Assembly: GCF_932526225.1 (NCBI RefSeq)
Contig: NC_064041.1
Span: 14,542,951-14,602,950 of the forward strand
DNA: 60,000 bases
Source of the DNA: Nematostella vectensis
Lineage: Eukaryota > Cnidaria > Anthozoa > Actiniaria > Edwardsiidae
Direction: 5' to 3'
Shown: piece by piece, positions 1 through 12,246 of the stretch
Position numbering within the stretch: position 1 is the first letter of the stretch
How the letters are laid out: each line of letters opens with the position of its first letter
Notes under the pieces: model-generated
What the model was told of the DNA's origin: nothing
What the model saw: the letters and a program-made list of their open reading frames with translations, nothing else
The model's database searches: none
Program-made: the position numbers and the translations under genes

Positions 1-405
1 GCAATTTTCTAATGTTCAAAGTATGAATTCTCCTCATTTTTAGAGAGAAGTCGGGCTTTGATCAGAAATTAAGCCAACTTTGCTAGCTAATATCTAAATT
101 TCATATCTTCTAAATTCCTTTAAAATTTGGAATTAAGCTTTTGGTCAGAGGAACTCCTTGTATACGGAATCTTGAGCTTATATATTGAGAATTGGAAAAT
201 TTCATGCCATTTTTAAAGGCTAAAAATAAGAACCTGTTTGAAATATTAGGCTAAAAAGGCTCGTCTAGATTGGTATTTTTAGGCAAGCAGGTACTCAAAT
301 TCTAATTTCTTATAAGCTGGTAAGTACTGTGTTATACACGATTCATGGAAGTTACGCCTTATATTTTATTTCATGCTGTGCATTAGAGCCGGGTTGAAGC
401 GAACT

Positions 406-1026
406 GCTGATTATTATTTTTGTTTTCGTTTAACTGATATGCCCGTGCAGCACATCATCTCGCACAGAATCGAGTTAGAATTGCAGATTACAAGTACACC
501 ACTGCAATTCGATTGGTCCGTTTCCGAACAAATTTAGGGGATTCCCCTTAGGGAAGTTTAATTAAAAATAAACTACCCGTCGATGTGTGCAAACACATCG
601 ACGGGTAGTTTAATTTAATTAGTTAATTATTTCCGGAAAATCTTTCTGTGCATGGAAATGCATTTCATTCATTTGAGGTATGTACTAATTATTCGACTAA
701 AACATTACGCATACTGCTGATTATTATTTTTGTTTTCGTTTAACTGATATGCCCGTGCAGCACATCATCATCTCGCACAGAATCGAGTTAGAATTGCAGA
801 TTACAAGTACACCACTGCAATTCGATTGGTCCGTTTCCGAACAAATTTAGGGGATTCCCCTTAGGGAAGTTTAATTAAAAATAAACTACCCGTCGATGTG
901 TGCAAACACATCGACGGGTAGTTTAATTTAATTAGTTAATTATTTCCGGAAAATCTTTCTGTGCATGGAAATGCATTTCATTCATTTGAGGTATGTACTA
1001 ATTATTCGACTAAAACATTACGCATA
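406..1026. repeat. Tandem pair of ~310-bp units with hairpins
   Basis: Two head-to-tail units of about 310 bp start near 406 and 716, the second with one extra ATC triplet. Each contains a GGGGATTCCCC palindrome (537-547, 850-860) followed by a hairpin with 19-nt arms. A third unit lies at about 7480-7790. Apart from the triplet the two units look nearly identical, so the duplication is recent. Confidence 0.75.
570..611. repeat. Perfect hairpin, 19-bp arms, 4-nt loop
   Basis: The left arm begins AAACTACCCGTCGATG and the right arm is its exact reverse complement ending CATCGACGGGTAGTTT. The same hairpin is at 883-924 and 7647-7688. It is part of the 310-bp unit and could be a folded RNA or a DNA cruciform; no terminator role is implied in a eukaryote. 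Confidence 0.8.
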
Positions 1027-1529
1027 CTTAGTTCTTTACTCTCCTGCAGTTGTTGTTTAGACCACTCGATTTATGTTTTGTGAGAGCAGAAGGGAGCTAT
1101 GGAACCTATTTGTCTCCCAAAACATCTACGTAATCTAAATTCTAGGAAGTTCCAGTAATGAACGATGTCCGTGGCTGGCTATAGCAAAGAACATTATTTG
1201 TCAGACTGGTAATATCTGCACGTATGAATAAGTTTTGGAGAATTTCACCCACACATACACGGGCTATCCCATGAGAATTGGAATCTTATAATACATAAGT
1301 AATTAATACGTTTGGCTGGCCTGTGTAGTAAGAGTTTTGGGGAAATATAGCCACGTAGGCTAGGGGAAATAGAGCGATCGAAGATGTATGACTTCGCAGC
1401 CCTTCCCTCGCATCGCTGAAACACAAGAAAAACGCTTGCTACGAAGATCATAAATAAATAAATATCTACCTATATCACTGCTGCTCGATAGAATTATAAT
1501 TTTTTATTAACGGTCTAAACGGCGATGAT

Positions 1530-1712
1530 GTCGGTACTGGTCACAATGATAACAATGATAACGATAACAATGCTGATAACGATGACGATGACGTTGCTAA
1601 GGGCGTGACAATGACGATGCCGATGACACGATGACGTTTCTAAGGCCGTGACAATGACGATGCCGATGACACGATGAAGTTTCTAAGGCCATGACAATGA
1701 CAATATTGATGA
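1530..1712. repeat. GATGAC-rich minisatellite
   Basis: Irregular ATAACGATGACGATGAC repeats run into two and a half copies of a unit of about 54 bp. The unit begins CTAAGGCCGTGACAATGACG and contains GCCGATGACACGATGA. No reading frame is supported. Confidence 0.7.
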
Positions 1713-2147
1713 CACGATTATTTCAAGTATCAAAGAAGTAAGTCATAAGCAATGCTTCTTATGTCCCTTTTCGATTACAGTGCCGTGATAAATTTACTTT
1801 ATTGAACCTGTAACTGTTATTCTGTTACCATAATTTAAAAGTCATGTTCTGATTTGTTTTTAAATATTTGGTGGTGTAAACTTGGATTATTTTACACTGA
1901 CAACCTACTTTGGAATTGGTGTATATGGCGCGCACCGACTGACTTCTAACGTCTGACTGCAGTCTTCAATCTTTAAGATTTTGAATTTTAAAGCTGAAAA
2001 CTTCAGACTTTGTATTTCAGTCTTTAGTCTCCCAACTTAAGGCTTCAAACTCCAGTTTTTAATACTTACGACCTCGAGTTACTTTGCCGAGATGAGCATC
2101 TCAGTAGTGAACTAAACTACTCTGGTTCACTGCGAAATTTAAAATAA

Positions 2148-2151
<4 letters not shown>

Positions 2152-2190
<39 letters not shown>
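2152..2190. repeat. (TA)n microsatellite
   Basis: About 19 uninterrupted TA dinucleotides lie at the right edge of dispersed repeat copy A. Confidence 0.9.
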
Positions 2191-2191
<1 letters not shown>

Positions 2192-3438
2192 CGTCACCCA
2201 GACACATTATCCGTTTGTTATCGAACCAGCATCTTCGTTGTCGCTCGCAAAAGCTTGATGTAATGAATGGATATGTGGGTAGCAAAGCTAGTATGAGCAA
2301 AGCTACCTGGGTTGAGCTAGAATGTATATAGGTGCTTACGTTTAGGTTTTATATGTGTTTGAGATATCAGACATCTGCCCTTCTGTCTTCAGTAAACAAA
2401 CAAAATGGGGAGGGATTACGGGGTCGGCTGTACAGTCGACTATGCTATCGATAGCTAGTTCCCGTAGGCTTACATCTAGCTGAATATATAGCTAGTTCCC
2501 GTACACTTACATTTAGCTTAAAGCATACTTTTAGAGAACTGTACTTTCTTGCGGACTCACAACTTATTGGATATTAACATCAGAGACAAGACTTGTCATG
2601 AATCAGTTAATTGATTCTTCGAATATTTTGATATTTGATATGATTATGATTAGGGTTTTACCTCCAATTTAATCTGAAGCTTTACTTTTTTACAAATTAT
2701 ATTTTCATAGCTATAATTTTTTCTACTATTAGAAGAAAATTTTCTGTCACTGCACATAGTTATAAGCATAATTTAATATGCGTATGTTAATTAGGGGAAT
2801 CCCCCAACTTTTTGCTTCAAAGCAGCCAATCAGATGGCAGCAATCATAGGTTTCTCGGGATCTAGAAAATACCCTACAGTGCTTTTTATAGGTATCGAAT
2901 TTTACTTATTTTTCCAAAAGCTCTTCTTTTTTTCCACTTATACCTACTGTGCTACGTCAATTTCGGGCCTTTAAAACTCGCGATATCCACGACTCAATCG
3001 GCGTAAACTGCATATTTAGCGTTGCTGTGGGGATTTTAGCGGGAATCGAGACCGGACGAAGAACTCCATACGATAAAACGTATTTTCGCATGTTTTAGTA
3101 GGCTTCTCGCATTGATTTCCATTGAGTGTTCTACATCCGTACCATTATATATTTTCGCTAACCTTAGGAATACCCAGCCACATATAATTTGGTTCCATTG
3201 GGAAGTTCTTTTGTAGAACAATTGTGGATTAGCGTGCATTTCTTATGTATACATCGCCTTGGGTACCAGAGGCCCCAAGCTTCACTACCAAGGGCGACCA
3301 CTGAGCGAAGTGGCTCCGCGGTAGCCTCGCCTCTAGGCGTCTTGTGACAGTCCTCTGTTGTCACGCATTCTATGCGATAAGCAGTCACCTGACAAGTGCA
3401 CTCTAATGGCATCCTATTTTTAACTTAACTGCGCGTGA
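2191..3438. other. No gene recognised
   Basis: Only short chance frames are present. A GGGGAATCCCC motif is at 2794-2804. A duplicated CTAGTTCCCGTA segment with period about 40 lies near 2456-2520. Confidence 0.5.
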
Positions 3439-3680
3439 TTAAAGCCGCATTGTCACCTGTTTACTTCCGGTCGATTACGTAACAATATTAGATGAAAACG
3501 CGAAAATTATTTCAAAATATTGAAAGCAGTGTGTCTATTGGAAGTTTCCTTGAGGATGTGATTGATAATTTAGGGCGGATGGCCTGTTAAATATCTCGGA
3601 TTTTAATAGATTCTTTTGTCTTTTAACGGTTGAGGTTTCGTCGGACCTCCGGAAGTAAACTGGTGACAATGCGGCTTTAA
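3439..3680. mobile_element. 242-bp MITE with TTAA target site
   Basis: Terminal inverted repeats of about 34 bp begin AGCCGCATTGTCACC and end GGTGACAATGCGGCT. They are flanked by TTAA at 3439-3442 and 3677-3680. Related copies are at 43861-44103 (left end trimmed) and 41383-41516 (partial, reverse orientation), both with the same TTAA at the intact end. The TTAA target suggests mobilisation by a piggyBac-type transposase; this is inference from target choice. The element has no coding capacity. Confidence 0.75.
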
Positions 3681-6388
3681 ATAAATTGAACATATTTAGA
3701 CTTATGATAAAATAAACACATTTTGATACGAAAAAGCTTCCATTCAATCAGGCTAAATATGGTGTTAACGGTATAGAAGCCGGCCACGCCTTTCCTGGGC
3801 GTGGTCCCAGCTTTGGTCTATGATATACAGTAGATTGGATTGAATTAAAAACGGACGTTGGTCGAAAAAAGGGCTTTTAAAGTCGCAAGATCCAAGATGT
3901 GTGTACAATACACCTAAAGCAACCTCGAAGCGAGTGAAACTTTTTCCTAAACTCCTTTTGCAATTTTCTAAGGTATATGGCAAACACCGTTCTTTTCATG
4001 TGCCGTTCTAGATGCAAATGCCTGTGAATGCCAATGCGATTGTTCTTTGTTGATTGTTCTATGCCTAATTATCATATCAAATCACATCATGTTCTAAAAT
4101 TAAACGCAAGCGGTCACAATTAATTGATTGATTCGAGTGTGGCATATAGCCACATTGTATAGAGATGCTGATGTTGATGTAGATGATGGTGTTATGGTAT
4201 TGGTGGACGAATAAGAATATGAACAAGAGGTGGGCAATACTAAGAATGTACTAGGAATTCATCAAAATGGGGCGTGGGAAAACCGCCCAATCCATGCCCT
4301 CGGGATCCGCCCTGGTGGTTAGCGTGGTCGTTAGTAGTGCGGCTGTGGTAGTGAGGCGGTGGAAGTGATGATGATAACGATGAATTTTACCCTGCGATGG
4401 TTTGAACTAAGAATGCTCCCGGCTATTATGATGTTCGCGGGCTCATTTAAAATGAGATATGCAGGGGACCTTTATAGGTTATTTGTATTATTGTGATGTT
4501 ATGCATGCAATGCAGCAAAGGAGACGATTTTCTCGCTAAAAATCGTATGTTATCTATAACCTTATTTAGAACCGAGTTTTCGCACTAGTATCATCCATTT
4601 CCACTAACTTGTTAATACCATGTCTTCAGAGTTTATTCCTTTAAATTTATTGTTTATCTTTTGTACAAGAAATATGTGCTCAATAAGCTTATTTTTTCTT
4701 CTTCAGAAATCTAATAAAAGGATTGTGGAATAGAAGGGCTGAGGGAAAGGTAACTTATGCTTGTACAATAGGTACTGGATACTCTGGAATGTAGCAGTTC
4801 CAGATTATACGACTATTGTTTTTTTTTTTTTTTTTTTTTTTTTTGCGATCGTAGTTGCACCTATGGGCAGGCGAAGGGAATCGAATCGTCGACATCTAGA
4901 CAACTAATACGGCATCTCTATATCTATACCAATAATAAGGCATCTCTAAATCTATGCCGCTATAGACTCTTATTAGATTATCTACCATAACGTACACACG
5001 ATGTTGGGATAATTTTATTCTTTATGTGCTGGGTAAATTCTGTGACGCAGCTAAAATTCGAAGATCCGGGGATTCCCCCCAAAAGTGCTTAGTTTCACCA
5101 ATCGCATGGGTTGAAATTTGAACAAACAGCTTCCGACAATCGTAGAATAAATTAATGCCTAACAGCGCTGTTATATAAACCCATTTTCCGTTAACTGCGA
5201 TTTAAAATTAGTTAGGTACGCGGATGTTACCGGTTTTTAATGATCTATTAGTGCCTATCTGTTGCGCCTCATACTGCATTCACACCAGCACTTAAACCAG
5301 CGTAGAGGTGCTTTAATTTAATTGTTTTAAATCTCAATCTCCCAAAAGTGGACAGAACCAAAAACAAAACTGAATAGACTGTGCTGTACATGTTACTAAG
5401 TGATCATTTAGCTAGTAAAAATTCAACGCAATGAGAAACTTGGCAAGTTATCAGGCAAAGAAAAACCTTATTTAACTAAACATGGTTTTTGTGTGAATGC
5501 AGCATTAGAGTAGTTTGTCGAAGCCTGCCTTTATCAGACTTTATCAGCCAAATACAGTTTTTAGATATCGATGCCTTTAAACAGCCATGTTTGTTAGAGG
5601 CGGTTAGTGAAGGGAATGCGCCGATTAGAACGAACCGATTCGCGTGCTCGTAGCTACGAAAAGGTAAAGGATTTCTTTCACGATTAAGCCTCTACACAAA
5701 GGCTATTCGCGTGTTAGATCTTTATTAAAGCAAACCTAACACCTTTGGCGAGAAGACTGCTCTATTTTAGTGGTTTAAAATACCATTTTCTCACCTTGTA
5801 TTTCACGCGAAACCTCCGAAGTATAGGGCCACGTGTTTTACTATGCTGTTGGTTGTCACCTATTATCCGCCGCAAACCGCTTATCCCATCAAAGCCTTTT
5901 CATCTAACAACCAGACTCAAAAACAAAGTAATCGTAGCTTTAAGTCGATTTTGGGAATGAACAACGCTCCTTTTTACTCGTGGAACACGAGTTTTGTAAA
6001 TAACCACGTAAACATCACTCAAATTGCGGCGGCGGCGGTGATGTTGACACTTCGTTTGCAAAAAATGATATGTATATTAAAAATATTGGCCAATTGACTT
6101 TGAAACCTAACAGAGAGCGAATCAAAACAGCCGTCTTATTGTATCGAGCAGCCCGTACAAACGGCTAATGTGAGAAAGGTTTATTGACGATATATTATGC
6201 GTGTGGACTATTCCGTTGTTCAAGCCGATTCTGATTGGTCAACGTTGTTCTGCATGGCCCGCTTTCTGTGTTCTCACTGTAAAATTTAATAATGTAAATC
6301 ACAAGGTTTTCAAACATTATTTATAACAAATTCAAAGATTTTCATAGAATACATGTTTTAATTTACTGCTTGAGGATCATGATTTCCA
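3681..6388. other. No gene recognised; simple repeats
   Basis: Only short frames without recognisable domains are found. A T-homopolymer of more than 20 bases lies near 4819-4844, and a weak GATGNT-rich stretch near 4160-4390. A GGGGATTCCCC motif is at 5068-5078. The sequence just after it (AAAAGTGCTTAG) resembles that after the similar motif at 8438, so both may be ends of one repeat family. Confidence 0.45.
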
Positions 6389-8290
6389 TCATTGCTTAAT
6401 AAGCAATAAGCTGGTAAGTACTGTGTTATACTCGTTTTGTGTACGTTTCGCCTCGTATTTTATTCCATGCTGTGCATCAAAGTCGAATTTAAGCAAATTA
6501 CTGATTATTATTTTTGTTTTCGTTTCACTGATATGCCCGGTCAGCACATCATATCGCACAGAATCGAATTGCAGATTATAAGTACACCACTGCAATACGA
6601 TTGGTCCGTTGCCGAGCAAAATTTAGGGGATTCCCCTTAGTGAAGTTTAATTAACACATTGACCCCTCGACTGGCACAAAACACAATGTCCACTCCTTGA
6701 AGGATTGTACAACCACGAAAATATCTTTACGTATTGCAAAGCATTCTGGGAGATCCAGGGGAAAATTCACGAGGGGAGGGCCAGTCAACACTCCTCTCCC
6801 CAAAGTCAGATGGTTTTTTATAAGTCTTTTCACCCCGAAGCCAAACAAATCAATCCCAGGTCATACAGACCCAAAATAGCAGTGTAAACAATTTTGCAAT
6901 CAATTTGGTTTCAGAAAAGACAGCATTTAGGAGAGCTGTGGTGATTCATTAGAAAATTATTTTCTCATCCAGGCAAAGCCAAACAAGAAAAAATCATCAT
7001 GAATCCACCTTTGCTTGCAAATATCCATAAGCAAAGCACTCAATTATGCCCCAAAAGACTTCATGATGTCCTGAGACACTCTCTAAATATGCTTATAGCT
7101 GTATTTTTGATGAAAAATACAAGCAACCATCAACTTGTGCTGGCTTCAGCCAACGACGAGGGATTAAAAGTGGGGACCGCAAAGCACTGTTGGAAAGCTT
7201 GGATACCGCTGACTAGGTGCAGCTGTGTTTGACTTTGACGGGCTGTATAAAACTCAGAATAGGGGGGGGGAGGTATCTGTTTTCAGTCTGTTTTTTTTTT
7301 TTGTAAATTCAGCTAAAAAAAAGCCAGGAGTCAATGGGTTAAAGATAGACTACCTGCCTCAGGTGACATTCAGACATTTTAATTAGTTAATTATTTCCGG
7401 AAAATCTTTCTGTGCATGGAAATGCATTTCATTCATTTGAGGTATGTACTAATTATTCGACTAAAACATTACGCATACTGCTGATTATTATTTTTGTTTT
7501 CGTTTAACTGATATGCCCGTGCAGCACATCATCATCTCGCACAGAATCGAGTTAGAATTGCAGATTACAAGTACACCACTGCAATTCGATTGGTCCGTTT
7601 CCGAACAAATTTAGGGGATTCCCCTTAGGGAAGTTTAATTAAAAATAAACTACCCGTCGATGTGTGCAAACACATCGACGGGTAGTTTAATTTAATTAGT
7701 TAATTACTTCCGGAAAATCTTTCTGTGCATGGAAATGCATTTCATTCATTTGAGGTATGTACTAATTATTCGACTAAAACATTACGCATACTTAGTTCTT
7801 TACTCTCTTGCAGTTGTTGTTAAGACCACTCAATTTATGTTTTGTGAGAGCAGAAGGGAGCTATGGAACCTATTTGTCTCCCAAAACATCTACGTAATCG
7901 AAATTCTAGGAAGTTCCAGTAATGAACGATGTCCGTGGCTGGCTGTAGCAAAGAACATTATTTGTCAGACTGGTACTATCTGCACGTATGAATAAGTTTA
8001 GGAGAATTTCACCCACACATACACGGGCTAACCCATGAGAATTGGAATCTTATAATACATAAGTAATAAATACGTTTGGCTGGCCTGTGTAGTAAGTGTT
8101 TCTGGGAAATAGAGCGATCGAAGATGTATGACTTCGCAGCTTTTCCCTCGCATCGCTGAAACACAAGAGAAACGCTTGCTACGAAGATCATAAATTAGTA
8201 AATATCTACCTATATCACTTTGCTGCTCGATAGAATTATGATATTTTAACAACGGCCGTAACGGTGATGACGTCGGTACTGGTAACATAA
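6389..8290. repeat. Dispersed non-coding repeat, copy B (interrupted)
   Basis: Bases 6400-6650 match about 308-560 and 7377-8290 match about 625-1545. Copy B holds one hairpin unit where copy A has two, and it is split at a TTAA by the element at 6651-7342. It carries GGGGATTCCCC at 6626-6636 and 7614-7624. Confidence 0.6.
6651..7342. mobile_element. piggyBac-like non-autonomous element (692 bp)
   Basis: The insertion is bracketed by TTAA at 6651-6654 and 7339-7342. Its ends are imperfect inverted repeats: TTAACACATTGACCCCT on the left, and AGGAGTCAATGGGTTAA on the right. The uninterrupted repeat at 556-575 shows the empty site: a GAAGTTTAATTAA run continues directly into the hairpin unit. 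TTAA duplication with TTAACMCATTGAC-type ends is typical of piggyBac relatives. The interior has only short frames (6697-6887, 6999-7232) with no transposase motifs, so it is non-autonomous. Confidence 0.75.
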
Positions 8291-9317
8291 TGATAACTAT
8301 AAAAACGTGCCTATTTTATGTTTATATAGTTTTTATACCTTTGTAAGAATTACTAACTCTGATTATAAAGGACTACTTCTATATAGTTTTGGATCTTTAG
8401 ACAAAAAAGGTTGAAATTCCACCCTGTTATATTTTCCGGGGATCCCCCCAAAAAATTGCTTAGCGAGCAACTTTCGCAAATGGCAATCGCATGTCCTTGA
8501 TGATGCCATATTTCCTACATGTAGATATCACGCAATCGTATTACCCCCGCATCGGGAGCCATTCCTTACGGTTTCCATTATAATGTCCCTTTGCCCGACA
8601 CTTGAAATCGACGGGAAGCTAGGGAACAGGTTTTCAATCATTTACAGTATTCGGAATATACTTTTTGTATATTCCCACTGCTTAACTGCTAGGAATTAGC
8701 CTCGAGATTACGGCCTGAAATATACACATAACCGCAACATGTTCAAAAACACAATAATGCATGCAGAATATTCGAGAATTTCGAATTCAGGTTTTTCCGT
8801 CAAAAGGAAATGACTGCCGGTGGTTTCCGATCATGTCTGGCGTCTAAAAGTAGCTTTGACTATTATCAAACCGCGGAAATTTATGGGAAACCGTATCTGA
8901 AAACATATGCCAATCAGGACGTCCGTTCTCAATCACCGCGACACTAATTGTAGTTATAACAAAATCGTTTCCTCAACTTTCTTATTACTCTGTCGTGCCA
9001 AACCTCGCGTGCACCCAGTTCTCAATTAGTCACTTTGCTGCCAACTTTCTCTCCCCATGAAGGATTCTGTACAGAAATTTAGATCAAAGGCTCTTTGGTC
9101 ATATTTGGTGGTGTTTGGGTAGATTATTTTACCTGTAAATCCCAGAGCCGGTGTCTGTTTCTTTCAAACTGTTAGACCTCGTGGTGGCCTTGAAGAGAAA
9201 AACGCAACCCCAATGACGTCAGGCCCGGTTGGGGCCTGGGTCTAACGCCAACGCAAAACGTGTTTTTTTTCATATGCTACGTTGTAATACCCTCTTTCTC
9301 GCGCTTCCCTAAAGTAG
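8291..9317. other. No gene recognised
   Basis: This segment is inserted relative to copy A of the dispersed repeat, where 1545 runs on to about 1740. It contains GGGGATCCCCCC at 8438-8449. No frame or domain is supported. Confidence 0.4.
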
Positions 9318-9565
9318 TAAGTCGAAAGCAATGCTTCTTATGTCCCTTTTCGATTACAGTGCCGTGATAAATTTACGTTATTGAACCTGTAACTGATATT
9401 CTGTTACCATAATTTAAAAGTCATTTTCTGATTTGTTTTTAAATATTTGGTGGTGTAATCTTGGATTATTCTACCTGTAAATCCCAGAGCCAGTGTCTGT
9501 TTAAAAAACAAAACAAAACGCAACCCCTATGACGTCAGGCCGGTTGGGGCCTGGGTCTAACGCCT
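9126..9565. repeat. Direct repeat of ~110-bp segment
   Basis: The segment beginning CCTGTAAATCCCAGAGCC and ending GGGGCCTGGGTCTAACGCC occurs at about 9131-9250 and again at 9474-9562. Both copies carry a TGACGTCAGG motif. The intervening block 9318-9470 matches 1740-1890. Confidence 0.65.
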
Positions 9566-10216
9566 GTAAACTGATATTCTGTTAGCATCATTTTAAAGTC
9601 ATTTTCCGATTTGTTTCTAAAGTCATTCTGCAAATATTATTAAAGCGGAAGTAAAGAGAGTCAAAATGAAGGATATGTTTATAAAGTAATCCGTATTTTG
9701 GACTGATATTGTTATAAAAGCTAACTGGAGTTCTTTTTACACCGACACACTTGATGATGTAGGGAAACAAAATCGACCGCCTGGAAATATTTTTATAGTT
9801 TTTCTGACGTGTTAAAGATAGCATACACTGTTCAGACGTCGCCAGACAGACTGTACACAATCCACTGACTTCACCATATAAACAGAGGCCCCTGTGCTCA
9901 CTGTTTACTGACAACGCGCATTGTGCGCATGTAACACCTATTCCAGATAAGGCTGCACTCGGAGAATCTGTGTATCGTAACCCACAGTGCTTCATGGTTA
10001 TCAAGCAAATAAGCAAATAAAAGTAAATAAAATACAAATCCAGGATTCAAAAGCTGTAGAATTCTGTTTATGTCCGTGTGATCATTCAAATGGCTTTCAG
10101 ATACAAGGATTCAGCCATTGATATGCTACCCATGAACCACCGTGGGTTACGACACATGGATTCTCGGGTACAACCTTTTTTGAAATAGGTGTATATCAAT
10201 TTCTATAAACGTTGTC

Positions 10217-10443
10217 AGCGTGAACGGCGAATGGCAATTGCCAAATAGCAGTTCAACGACCGAAAGGTGTTTATGGGTAGTAATTATTTGTAAAAATAAA
10301 GGTGATAGATAAACGCAAGCGTCCGAACCATATATTAATTATATTATATGGGTAGTCGTATGTTCTATTTATATTTTTCTGAATTTGGAGAAAGACCCAC
10401 AAGTCCTTTCGGTCGTGGAACTGCCATTTGACGTTCGCACAGA
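10217..10443. mobile_element. Foldback (inverted-repeat) element
   Basis: The left arm (GTGAACGGCGAATGGCAATT, then ACGACCGAAAGG) is complementary, with mismatches, to the right arm (CCTTTCGGTCGTGGAACTGCC, then GTTCGCAC). It lies in the block that interrupts copy B of the dispersed repeat. Confidence 0.55.
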
Positions 10444-10525
10444 CAAAGTTTTTTGAAATAGGTATATACTCCTATTAACAGCGCACACTACACGGACTTC
10501 ACGATACTCCTATTTCAATACTAGT

Positions 10526-10754
10526 CAGTGCAAATGGCGAATGACGATTGAAAAATGGCAGTTCTACAACCAAATATAAGCATGAATCTCAATATATCCT
10601 ACACAATGCCATGAAATGTATAAAATCGTGTCATGATCCATTAAAGGTCACTAATGTTTCGCTCTTGCATCGCTCGAAGTCATTTATTACGCTTATTATT
10701 ACGAATAATTAGTACCATTTGCCATTTTCAATTCATCGTTTGCACTGACAGCCT
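10526..10754. mobile_element. Second foldback element, related arms
   Basis: The left arm GTCAGTGCAAATGGCGAATG pairs with the right arm TTCATCGTTTGCACTGAC. The arms resemble those of the element at 10217-10443. Copy A reads through the corresponding junction near 1893, so this whole block is an insertion. Confidence 0.55.
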
Positions 10755-11045
10755 ACTTTGGAATGGGTTTATACGGCGCGCACTGACTGACTCTAACGTT
10801 TGACTTCAGTCTTCAAACTTTAGACTTCAAGCTTAAAGACTTTTAGACTGAAAACTTCAGACTTTGTACTCAGTCTCTATAGTCTCCTCACTTAGGACTT
10901 CAAACTCCAGACTTCGTACTTCAAACAATTCAGCGAAAATTTATTTATAATACTTACTACTTCAATTTACTTTGCCGAGATGAGCATCTCAGTAGTGAAC
11001 TAAACTAGTCTGGTTCACTGCGAAATTTAAAATAAAAATAATATA
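10738..11045. repeat. Right end of dispersed repeat, copy B
   Basis: This block matches 1893-2150, including GCCTACTTTGGAATGG, the CTTCAGACT-type short repeats and GCATCTCAGTAGTGAACTAA. It contains a run of degenerate ACTTCAGACTT motifs. Confidence 0.6.
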
Positions 11046-12020
11046 TATGGATGGTGATATTACTAAATATTATTCAAAAAATAATTCAATATTTAAAAAG
11101 TCCAAAGTCCTTTACATAGCTTTATCTACTAAACAGTCCAAGAGAAAGATGACTTCATTATAATAGTATTTGAAAAACTCCCATGGATGTTTTAGCCATG
11201 ATTAAGGGCTGCATTTGTATTACCTCTGAATGGCTGACTAAAACTGACATGGCACTTTAGGCTGGTATACGGTACTAAAAGCATCGTAGACAAGAAAATA
11301 AAGTAGCTTTAGCTGCTGTACATCCCTACTAGACTCAAAACGTTTTTTCACCAGGGATTTCAATATTATATTCCTTTTTGTATTTTTCCAATTGAGTAAT
11401 AATAAGCTACGCGTGTGGGTAGATACCGGGGTAAACTGTGGTATCAGCAATTTTATTTTTTTAGCTTTTCGGTGTTGAGCTTCAAAATTGTCATTCTGTG
11501 CCCTTCTCCACGGTAAAAATAATTTGAAATACCAGTACCTGGAATTTTTCATGGTCGATGATCCAGCTATCTATCTTTTTTTCGTTTCAGTTCTATCTTG
11601 GCTTCAATCGAGGTTCCATCAAGATATCAATTGATATCAGTAGTCTCCACTAATTTGAGAAGGTAATTATTATGATCAAATCTCGATCCGATGAGAACAC
11701 ATCGTTTACCGTTTTTTTTTCATATATAACTCTTGACTTCGAGATGTGTTTGATAATGATTTAGTGCCCGTCCGAGTACTAATGTTAAAGCCATATACAG
11801 TCATTTATGTTTCATACAATTTGATTTCGTGATCTGAATGCAGCTCTCAATACTGGATTACACTTGACCTACACATTGCATCATTTTAGTTTACATGCAG
11901 TTTACCTGTTACTCTCGATCTCGTGGAAACGGCCTGGTCTGTAACACGACCGGCCCTGGGAACTTAAATTCCAGCACCTTCAGTCTTGGAAATCAAGTTC
12001 CTTGTTCGTGTCCTTCTTTG
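11046..12020. other. No gene recognised
   Basis: AT-rich unique-looking sequence. A 104-codon minus-strand frame at 11238-11552 has no recognisable domain or codon bias and is probably chance. Confidence 0.4.
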
Positions 12021-12025
12021 GTTCA

Positions 12026-12200
12026 TGTAATAAAAGGTGTTTACTTCAAACTTCGGTTGTTTTTTGTACAATAACGCTCTACAAAATCAAATCTACCGAG
12101 TGAAAAACTACAACATAAGACAACGAGGAGCCCTATGCTCGGGGGGCCCATAAGATAAATAAGGGGCCACAGGGGGCCCAAAACAAATAATATTATAACA
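12026..12200 (-). repeat. 3' LTR of retrotransposon
   Basis: 175 bp bounded by TG...CA and identical by eye to 16360-16534. It contains a G/C-rich patch (CTCGGGGGGCCC). It is the 3' LTR because the coding strand is minus. Confidence 0.93.
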
Positions 12201-12211
12201 TCTCCCTTCTC
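12201..12211 (-). other. Polypurine tract
   Basis: On the minus strand GAGAAGGGAGA directly precedes the 3' LTR, the position expected for the plus-strand primer in reverse transcription. Confidence 0.75.
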
Positions 12212-12246
12212 AACAAAGTGTTAGGTTAAGTGTTCAATAAATGTTC

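Larger units (their letters stand above)
308..2150. repeat. Dispersed non-coding repeat, copy A
   Basis: This stretch reappears, piece by piece, between 6389 and 11045. The start (AAGCTGGTAAGTACTGTGTT, near 315) matches about 6410. Bases 1030-1545 match 7795-8290, 1750-1890 match 9330-9465, and 1893-2150 match 10740-11045. No coding sequence survives: the longest frames are short and are shared only because the DNA is shared. It is probably a non-autonomous transposon or the remains of one. I cannot name the superfamily because no clean termini or target duplication were found. Several copies of a palindromic GGGGATTCCCC motif lie in it. Confidence 0.6.

Noticed and set aside
1245-1451. Conserved 60-68 aa frames shared with 8009-8191
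   Set aside because: The similarity comes from duplicated repeat DNA. Flanking non-coding bases are equally conserved and indels break the frame.
9588-10037. 149-codon minus-strand frame
   Set aside because: It spans pieces of the dispersed repeat, has no recognisable domain, and its composition follows the local AT-rich DNA.
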